A stretch of 64,000 nt of DNA, taken from contig OZ022511.1 in assembly GCA_963989385.1 (NCBI GenBank), positions 1,736,001-1,800,000 of the forward strand, written 5' to 3'. The notes below the pieces were generated by a model. It did no database searches and had not been told where the DNA came from. It saw nothing but the letters and a program-made list of their open reading frames with translations. This DNA comes from Ctena decussata (taxonomy: Eukaryota > Mollusca > Bivalvia > Lucinida > Lucinidae). Numbering within the stretch: position 1 is the stretch's first letter; each line of letters opens with the position of its first letter. The translations under genes and the position numbers were made by a program. This document shows, piece by piece, positions 57,370-64,000 of the stretch.

Positions 57370-58600
57370 CTAAAACACAGAAAGGTATTAAACGATAAAT
57401 AAAAATGTAGTTATTCGAGTGAAAAGTGTATGCTTCAAAATTTGATAACATATGGGTAAAACAAAAAGGAGAAAAATGAATTTAAAATAAAATTTCAATT
57501 AATTATGCAAATTTTGTTTTAAAGGTTCTATTGCTTTATCAGCATGAAATTGTTTATCGTGAGGTATCGCTGCAAGCTTCTCACTACAGTTTCTTCATTG
57601 ATTATGATCGTGATTGGCTTGTTCAAAAAAATCAAAACGTCCTTGAGTTTCTCATAAAAAGATTTGAAAAACTAACTAGGTCATTTTAGTTGGCAACTAA
57701 AACATACATGTGATATTTCCCGATTTCGGCGGGAGCTTCCGATTTGGAGCCTTTTTTCACGCTCTCTCGGTTGGGAAACGAAATCTCCCGACGAGAGGTT
57801 TTTCCAATGTCATTTTTACTCCGATCAACGATTTTGGCTTGTTGTTCACAGTCAACTTGTGTACCTAATGAACTGGACTCAGAGTCACAATCAGTGACAT
57901 CCCATACCCCTAAAGTTGATGCAGCAGTCAATTCTCATTTGCTAGAAGTACTGGACAGCGACGACGACGTCTCTCAAAGGAAATGTGACGTTTGTGCCAC
58001 TCTTTATTTCATATTTTAGGCCCCAAGACCTTTATCAAGAAGAATCAATATTGATTTTTCTTGATAAAGGCCAGGAGGCCGAAAAATACTGATTCTTCTT
58101 GATAAAGGCCAGGAGGCCGAAAAATACTGATATTTCGTGATGAAGGCCAGGAGGCAGAAAAATACTGATTCTTCGTGATGAAGGCCAGGAGGCAGAAAAA
58201 TACTGATTCTTCTTGAAAGAGGCAAGGAGGCCGAAAATACTGATGAAGGCCAAGAGGCTGAAAAATACTGGTTCTTCTTGATTAAAGCCAAGAGGCCAAA
58301 ACTTTGAAATAGTGATTTTGGTTTATTTCACTCTTCTTCATTAAGGCCAGGAGGCCGAAAAATTGAAATTAAAAGTGATTTTGGTTAATATTGTAATAAA
58401 AAATTACTTACCGTAACTTATCGGACATGATGTCTTAGTCCCCCTAAACTTCCCTTCGTAACATATGTTTGAGCCCGTACTTGGGCGTTGGAAGGTTTCG
58501 TCAAACAGGTCTCCATTCCTCCATGTTAAGTTCATTTCTTCTTTCTTTACTTTCCAATCATCTGCACTGAGGAATCTGGTGGGGACTGGAGAGTCCGAAT
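57044..58600 (-). CDS. Unrecognised, probably extracellular protein; last two coding exons
   Basis: Exons 58600-58412 and 57369-57044 on the - strand, joined in phase 1 with consensus sites (TTTCTTTTCTTGTAG acceptor, GTAAGTAAT donor, TGTTTTAG acceptor). They give 170 residues to TAG at 57046-57044. The first exon is symmetric (phase 1-1), a pattern common in shuffled extracellular domains, and encodes LSADDWKVKKEEMNLTWRNG with two later cysteines. The second encodes FEINSTGNAELLFRLQGIPP and ends YRSCR, with four cysteines. Three N-glycosylation sequons (NLT, NST, NQT) support secretion or a cell-surface location. No family was recognised. 5' exons should be to the right, beyond 58.6 kb. A candidate AATAAA on the - strand lies at 56955-56950, about 90 bp past the stop. 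Confidence 0.6.
58030..58365. repeat. 38-bp minisatellite in an intron
   Basis: GATAAAGGCCAGGAGGCCGA AAAATACTGATTCTTCTT repeated about 8 times. Lies in the intron of the unrecognised - strand gene. Confidence 0.9.
58412..58600 (-). CDS. Unrecognised gene, penultimate coding exon
   Basis: A 189-nt symmetric phase 1-1 exon with a pyrimidine-rich acceptor and GTAAGT donor. It encodes PVPTRFLSADDWKVKKEEM, WRNGDLFDETF and ICYEGKFRGTKTSCPISY. A 38-bp minisatellite begins about 50 bp after its donor. Confidence 0.6.
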
Positions 58601-58630
58601 CTACAAGAAAAGAAAATTTGTCAGAGTATT

Positions 58631-58835
58631 GACCCTTAAAGCGCTTTAAAAAAATCAGTCGGCAAAATTTACGTCAGCAAAATTAAAAAAAATAATGTTC
58701 GTCCGAGCTACATGTACATCACATCGAGAATTCAAAGTTCAGAGGGCGAACAGTGTAGATCCAGATAACGCGGCTCATTATGATCCGCCTCATCTGGATC
58801 TGCGCAGTTTGCAAATTCAACTCTTTTCGTTTTTA
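58631..58835. mobile_element. Family B MITE
   Basis: GACCCTTAAAGCGC left and the hairpin CGCGGCTCATTATGATCCGC flanked by AACAGTGTAGATCC. It lies about 30 bp upstream (- strand) of the penultimate exon of the unrecognised gene. Confidence 0.75.
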
Positions 58836-58849
58836 CCATGACAAAGGAC

Positions 58850-58945
58850 GCTGTTGTAACATTTGCCAAGTCCCGAGGGAGCTTTTGAAAATCGAGTCCG
58901 TGGGCCGAGGTTTTCAACAGCCCCCGAGAGACCTGGCAAATGTTA
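58850..58945. repeat. Hairpin around CCCGAGGGAGC
   Basis: TAACATTTGCCAAGTCCCGA / complement of CCCCGAGAGACCTGGCAAAT. Confidence 0.65.
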
Positions 58946-58999
58946 ATGCAATGAAAAACCACGATTGATCGTTATAAATGCATATATTCAACCACAATG

Positions 59000-60840
59000 C
59001 AAATAATGATAATAATAATAATAATAATAACGAAAATGTTTGGGCACTAATTTTCGGCCTCATCGCCATAACCTTGCTGATTCCTACATGCACTATGCGT
59101 TTCAATGAAATCCTACGGTTTCAGACCATGGTCAGCTATCGTGATTTTTCCCACTTTTACAGCACTTCACAAGTCCAAATCATATTCACTAAATCTTTCA
59201 CTTCGATGTCGCCTGCTTTTTCTTTTTTACAATATTCGAATCTCTGTAACTCTAGCATAAAAATCCTTTATCGATAACTGCAACTGTAAGCAACCCGCCT
59301 TCTTCTGTACGGACAGAGTATTGCCCTGCAACTTGCATACGAAAAGTTGCAAAGGCGGTCATTTTGGCACGTGAATCGCCTTGTCAATACATGACTTTGT
59401 GCTGGTAAATAGATACTAGTAAACAGCGTGTGAGACCGATATGCATGCAATAAAGTAAATAGAGGCATGTCTTTTAGTGTAACAGGATGCATGAGCTACC
59501 CAGATGGGCTATTTATCGGACAAAGGACTATGGGATTAAAAGTGTTTTATAATGAATGAAGAAATGTCTGAAACATTAGAAATGATAACTAGAAAATGTG
59601 TTTGTGAAACACTATGCCCCCAACTTTATGCCGGACCCTAACAAAGACACGTTACCAACGGAAATGTGATTAAAATATTCGGGAACAAACTTCCTTTTAT
59701 TTTAAAGGGGCATAAATCTGTAAGTGCAAGGCCAACGGAAAAAATACAGGTTTGCTAATTTTATATGGTTTATCTATCAATGACATATCAAGGCCCTAGC
59801 AGTTACGGTTCTTGAGAAATAAACCATCCGTAAAATGTTATTTAAGCCACGACACGACAAAACCAACAATGTGCTTGTGTAAGACAGATTTGATTGATTA
59901 CTGAACGCCACTTTTGTGAATCACGGATTATCTGCCATTATGTATCCCTTTATCAGGAGGAAATGTGCTGCAATTAATTTTGTTCTTTGCGCTGTCCTAG
60001 GTGTTTCGGCTTTATCCGTATATCCTTAGTATTGACCTATATTTTAAGTATTTCATTGGCCAGTATAAATACACCCGGTCTTTTGATGAAAGTAACTTAC
60101 TTTCGCTTTCTCTTTCTACTTTCTGTTTCATTTGATTTTTGGCTTATAAACCTTGTCGTGATGAATCTAGACATTTCGGTCCAAATCGCCTTTTGACAAA
60201 GGGCATTTCGCCTATTATGTCGCTCATGTAAAACATAAAACCAACAAAATAACTTGACACAGAAATAGAAGACGAAATTAAGTAATTGTTGCTGGATTAC
60301 TTGTTGATATTGTATTGTAATTGCGACACTTTTAAGGTTATATGTGGGGCGGTCAGCCAACCAATCCTTATTGTTATGTGCAACACAGACAGACCCCAAT
60401 CATTCCGAAATCGATACCCCAACAGCAACAACAAATATGCATATCAACATGCGCACCCGTACAATCTGATCAGCACATTCGATATCTTACATGTATCTGA
60501 CTCATGCATATTACACTACACACGTCTATTTAATCTAAGCCGATTATTTTTTAAGATATTTCTTGTTGAAAAACAAGACAACCAAGGATAGGTATTAAGA
60601 AAGCGAAAACAGGCATAGCACTGTAACACAGGGCTTCTATGAAACTCAGAAAGAACGGGAAAAGCTTTGTACTATTGTAATGAAACGTAATACCTAAAAC
60701 CATGCGCAAAAAGAAACTGCAGCGTAAACTAAAACCATCAGCTGTGGCGTCATTGGTCATCAAGAAATACCAAGGCAGGAAATTTGAAACTTGAACGAAC
60801 CAAAATGGTCAAACCTGCGTAGTGTGTTTCTGACATTTGC
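59000..60840. other. No gene recognised
   Basis: Should contain upstream introns, or exons, of the unrecognised - strand gene. None could be placed confidently. Confidence 0.45.
59843..59885. mobile_element. Family A MITE, end fragment only
   Basis: TAAGCCACGACACGACAAAA then CCAACAATGTG; the rest of the element is missing. Confidence 0.55.
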
Positions 60841-60844
60841 ATAA

Positions 60845-60972
60845 CACACCCGGTAGGCGGCAATCGAAAACGCCCGTGCAATCGACGAACGCGGATCAAA
60901 AAACGTCAGAAACTTTTTAACGTGTTTTTTTTTATCCGCGTTAGCGTTTTCGATTGCCGCTTACCCGGTGTG
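60845..60972. mobile_element. Palindromic MITE family E, short copy
   Basis: CACACCCGGTAGGCGGCAAT CGAAAACGC left and the complementary GCGTTTTCGATTGCCGCTTA CCCGGTGTG right, around AACGCGGATC. Same ends as 24083-24913 but only 128 bp. Confidence 0.8.
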
Positions 60973-61284
60973 GGACTATTTCTGAAATCAATATGCTTTA
61001 TTAGAAAAGGGAAGAGGACAGTTTCAATGAAATCAAATGTTTTTCGAGAAGGTGAGATAAGTGTTTTCTTAAAAATTTAAATCATCTACTGTGGTTGAAT
61101 GAAGATCAGTCTATACAATCATCGAGTGAAAGTGCCGAGAAAAAAGAAATAACATAAGCTTGTAGATTCGGTATCTGACATCGACGTCAATGCTGTCACT
61201 TATGGCTCACGAAGCCCCCAGTGGTTATCTTAATAATGTAGCATATGAAAATTTCTAGGTCTCTAGACAAAACCTATGAACAAA

Positions 61285-61938
61285 ACCTGTGAACACAGCA
61301 CCATTGGGCGGAAGTCTTCCTGGAAGAAGTCAACGGCCAGAGTGGAACTCCAGTCTAAATCAAGTGTTAGCAGCCAGACCCGAGCGAGCCCTGCTCAGCT
61401 TGGTGGAACAGCTAGATTAAGGGGGTCACTGATAGGTAGGGACAGACCCGATCACTTTGACTCTTTGAATCTGGTTGTCTATATTATAGGCAGTGGACAA
61501 GTCAGTGACTTGATGGGAGGAAATAAGACGCTCCCGCCTCCATGAGTGTGACGGTAGAAGGTCACAGATATAAATAGATATGCAAATTACAAACTCGGTA
61601 GTTTGTGGTCGAGTAAATGTTGGGATATATAAGCAAATAAACCGCCCTTGGTGGGTGAGCATGCTTTTCCACTGACGGGGATTGTTTGCAGGTCGGCCCA
61701 CGTTACAATGAGTCTCCTAGCCCTATGGGTCAACAAGGGGTGGTGTTAACACAGCATCACTGGGCGGAAGTCTTCCTGGAAGAAGTCAACGGCCGGGGCG
61801 GAAGAACTCTTTGAGTCAACGGCCATGTGTTCATGTTCAAGGCGAGCCATACAATAATCGTGGATTGTGGCTGTGGTCAACATATATAGCCTGGAGAGGG
61901 ATGGGCTCCGTCAGGCTGAATCCTGCCCTTGAAACACC
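61285..61938 (+). mobile_element. Probable 5' UTR of the non-LTR retrotransposon
   Basis: Two copies of a block of about 50 bp (GGGCGGAAGTCTTCCTGGAA followed by GAAGTCAACGGCC) lie at about 61290-61338 and 61747-61795, some 457 bp apart, with a third shorter echo (GAGTCAACGGCC) near 61813. Duplicated 5' blocks resemble the promoter monomers of some LINEs. The left boundary is a guess. Confidence 0.5.
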
Positions 61939-64000
61939 ATGGTTGACAACCTAGATAAGACCTTAATACCGGATCGGTCGCAGCCCGGGTTAACAGTGAC
62001 CGCGCCTACTGTTGGACACCGGGACATAGGTGACAAGTATGCAACTGGTGTAACACAGATCAAGAAAATCAGAGGTAGGGAGAACATCTCAATTGGCACC
62101 TGGAATGTAAGGACTCTGAGGTCAGCTGGGAAGCTTGAAGAGCTGACTCATGCAATGGACAGGTATCACTGGAACATACTGGGGCTCTGTGAGATGCGCT
62201 GGAAAAACTTTGGTAAGATGTCAACAGATGACAGACACAAGGTTTATTTCAGTGGAGAAGAGGACGACAAACATGAGTATGGGGTTGGATTTCTTGTGCA
62301 TAAGGACATGGTGAGTGCTGTCTTGGGATGCCGACCAGTCTCCAGCAGACTGATTTCAATTCGCCTGAGAGCAGCTCCTTTCAACATCACCATCATACAG
62401 ATTTATGCACCAACATCTGGACATGACGACAATGAGGTAGAACACTTCTACCAGCAACTCCAGGAAATCATAGACCAAACACCCAAGAAGGACATTCTGG
62501 TTGTACAAGGGGATTGGAATGCTAAGGTTGGAAAGGATGCACAGGCAGACTGGGAAAACGTTTGTGGACCCTACTGCAATGACGAAACAAATGAGAGAGG
62601 TCTCAGACTTCTAGAGTTTTTAACCTGTAACAGCCTAGTACTGACAAACACCCTTGGCCCTTACAAACCATCAAGAAGATGGACATGGCACAGCCCAGAT
62701 GGGAAACACCACAATCAGATTGATTACATCTTGGTGAGGAAGCGCTTCCGATCAGGAGTCAACATCCATAGGACAAGGAGTTTTCCTGGAGCAGACATAG
62801 GAAGTGACCATGACCTGGTCATGATGACCTTCCGAGTTCGTCTGAAGAAGGCTAGAAAGCCAAGGCTGAAGCTTGAGCTTGAGAAGCTAAGGGACCCAGA
62901 GGTGGCATGCACTTTTCAAGCAACAATAGGTGGAAAATTTGCACCACTCATTGGTCTGAGGGATGATGACATGGACATAGATACCATGATCACCACCTAC
63001 AATACAGTAGTGACTGGTGCAGCCAATGAGATACTTGGGAAGGAACGTCGCAGGAAAAAGCCATGGGTCACTAGAGATGTTCTCGACCTCTGTGATGAGA
63101 GGAGAAATTTGAAGAAGAAGAAGTATGAAGCGGGAGGAGCAGAAGAATACAGGGAAGCAAACAAGAGGATTCAGAAGGCAGTGAAGAAAGCGAAGGAGGA
63201 CTGGATAGCTAGTCAGTGCGAGGAGATCGAAACTTGCCTGAACAAAAACAACAGCAAGAAAGCATACCAGCTGGTGAAGGATCTAACTTCAGAGAAACAG
63301 GGTAGATACACAACTATCCAGGACAAGTCTGGGAAATGCCTTACAGAAGAACAAGAGATTCTCAGCAGATGGACAGAATATTGCTCAGAATTATACAACC
63401 ATGAGACTGATGGTGACAATACGGTTCTGGACTGCAGTCAGCCCCCAGAAGAAGATCAACAACCGATCCTTCGTGAGGAAGTTGAGATTGCAGTAGCAGC
63501 ACTGAAGAAGGGAAAATCTGCCGGAGTTGATAATATACCAGCAGAACTTGTTCAAGCTGGAGGGGAGACCATGATTGATGTTTTAACAGATATCTGTAAC
63601 AGGATCTGGAGAACAGGAGAATGGCCTACCCCATGGACTCAGTCGCTGATTATTACTCTCCCTAAAAAGGGCAACCTACAACTCTGCCAGAACTACAGAA
63701 CCATCAGCCTCATCAGTCATTCAAGCAAAGTCATGCTGAAAGTCATCTTGAACAGGCTTAAGCCACAAGCCGAAGAGATAATCGCTGAGGAACAGGCTGG
63801 GTTCCGAGCAGGAAGGAGCACCACAGAACAGATCTTCAACCTTAGAATCCTGTGTGAAAAGTATCTCCAACATCAGCAGAATCTGTACCATGTCTTCATT
63901 GATTTCAAAAAAGCCTTTGACAGGGTACGGCATGCAGCCTTATGGGCCACCATGAGGAAGTACAATATCAATGCAAACCTAGTTCGCAACATTGAGCAGC
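61939..64000 (+). CDS. Non-LTR retrotransposon ORF: APE endonuclease and reverse transcriptase (cut by window edge)
   Basis: Open from ATG 61939 (in-frame TGA at 61930-61932 just upstream) to the window end, 687 residues, with no stop or frameshift. An apurinic-endonuclease-like domain is seen: IGTWNVRTL (about 52-60), LCEMRW with the catalytic-type Glu 85, IYAPT (155), GDWNAKVG (191-198), NQIDYIL, and SDHDLV (289-294). A basic linker follows. The reverse transcriptase starts near residue 515 (KGKSAGVDNIP), then LPKKG, YRTISLISHSSKV, EEQAGFRAGRSTTEQIF and FIDFKKAFD with the first catalytic Asp at 655. The YADD box would lie beyond the edge. It belongs to the APE-bearing LINE group (jockey/RTE/CR1 and relatives); the clade is not resolved. 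Integrity suggests a recent copy. Confidence 0.93.
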   Translation, partial: MVDNLDKTLIPDRSQPGLTVTAPTVGHRDIGDKYATGVTQIKKIRGRENISIGTWNVRTLRSAGKLEELTHAMDRYHWNILGLCEMRWKNFGKMSTDDRHKVYFSGEEDDKHEYGVGFLVHKDMVSAVLGCRPVSSRLISIRLRAAPFNITIIQIYAPTSGHDDNEVEHFYQQLQEIIDQTPKKDILVVQGDWNAKVGKDAQADWENVCGPYCNDETNERGLRLLEFLTCNSLVLTNTLGPYKPSRRWTWHSPDGKHHNQIDYILVRKRFRSGVNIHRTRSFPGADIGSDHDLVMMTFRVRLKKARKPRLKLELEKLRDPEVACTFQATIGGKFAPLIGLRDDDMDIDTMITTYNTVVTGAANEILGKERRRKKPWVTRDVLDLCDERRNLKKKKYEAGGAEEYREANKRIQKAVKKAKEDWIASQCEEIETCLNKNNSKKAYQLVKDLTSEKQGRYTTIQDKSGKCLTEEQEILSRWTEYCSELYNHETDGDNTVLDCSQPPEEDQQPILREEVEIAVAALKKGKSAGVDNIPAELVQAGGETMIDVLTDICNRIWRTGEWPTPWTQSLIITLPKKGNLQLCQNYRTISLISHSSKVMLKVILNRLKPQAEEIIAEEQAGFRAGRSTTEQIFNLRILCEKYLQHQQNLYHVFIDFKKAFDRVRHAALWATMRKYNINANLVRNIEQ

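Noticed and set aside
57744..58019. 91-residue + strand ORF with LDSDDDVSQRKCDVC
   Set aside because: Composition looks coding, but it lies in an intron of a better-supported opposite gene, has no splice context and is open on both strands. Left as an orphan possibility.
59268..59492. Minus-strand Cys-rich ORF, and an overlapping frame reading GQYSVRTEEGGLLTVAV like an Ig strand
   Set aside because: No acceptor or phase-compatible donor would join it to the exon at 58600.
60690..60753. Minus-strand MTPQLMVLVYAAVSF, signal-peptide-like, as a possible first exon for the 57-58 kb gene
   Set aside because: No good phase-1 donor; the frame meets TAG before the nearest GT.

Overview
This is eukaryotic, almost certainly molluscan, genomic DNA, most likely from a bivalve. 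The evidence is AT-rich sequence, short exons bounded by GT-AG introns, very dense palindromic MITEs, tRNA-derived SINEs, a LINE, and rolling-circle-like elements carrying CGTC/CCGT microsatellites and internal tandem arrays. That repeat mix is typical of bivalve genomes. No species assignment is made.

Region by region. (1) 1-10 kb, + strand: the 3' part of a TMX2-like thioredoxin-related transmembrane protein gene. Five coding exons are visible (1619-9651) and the N-terminal exons lie left of the window. Its introns are filled with MITEs, a large inverted repeat, a Tigger-like element and a rolling-circle-like element. (2) 10-22.3 kb: repeats only, dominated by three large elements (10804-15125, 17138-19705, 20845-22271) with tandem arrays of about 454, 145 and 310-330 bp. 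(3) 23.1-41.5 kb: two head-to-head secreted Kazal-type protease inhibitor genes. The - strand gene starts at 26591 and runs left. The + strand gene starts at 32879 and runs to 41505. Both have a 37-nt signal-peptide first exon ending in phase 1. The + gene is complete (five exons, 154 aa, two Kazal domains). The - gene lacks a recognisable last exon. A 37-bp minisatellite (about 30.0-31.1 kb) and several MITEs lie between the two genes. (4) 42-56.8 kb: no gene recognised; two more rolling-circle-like elements, SINE-like pieces, MITEs and a 288-bp inverted repeat. (5) 57.0-58.6 kb, - strand: the last two exons of an unrecognised, probably secreted, cysteine-containing glycoprotein. (6) 61.3-64 kb, + strand: a non-LTR retrotransposon whose ORF (endonuclease then reverse transcriptase) is intact to the window edge.

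How things fit together. The three cellular loci are one ER-membrane thioredoxin-family protein, a small cluster of secreted serine-protease inhibitors and one unknown secreted protein. No functional link between them is implied. Most of the novelty is in the repeats. The rolling-circle-like elements have family-specific ends that pair with each other. Two of their arrays are packed with AGGTCA nuclear-receptor half-sites. One small MITE group keeps identical ends around different internal hairpins, some containing CRE palindromes.
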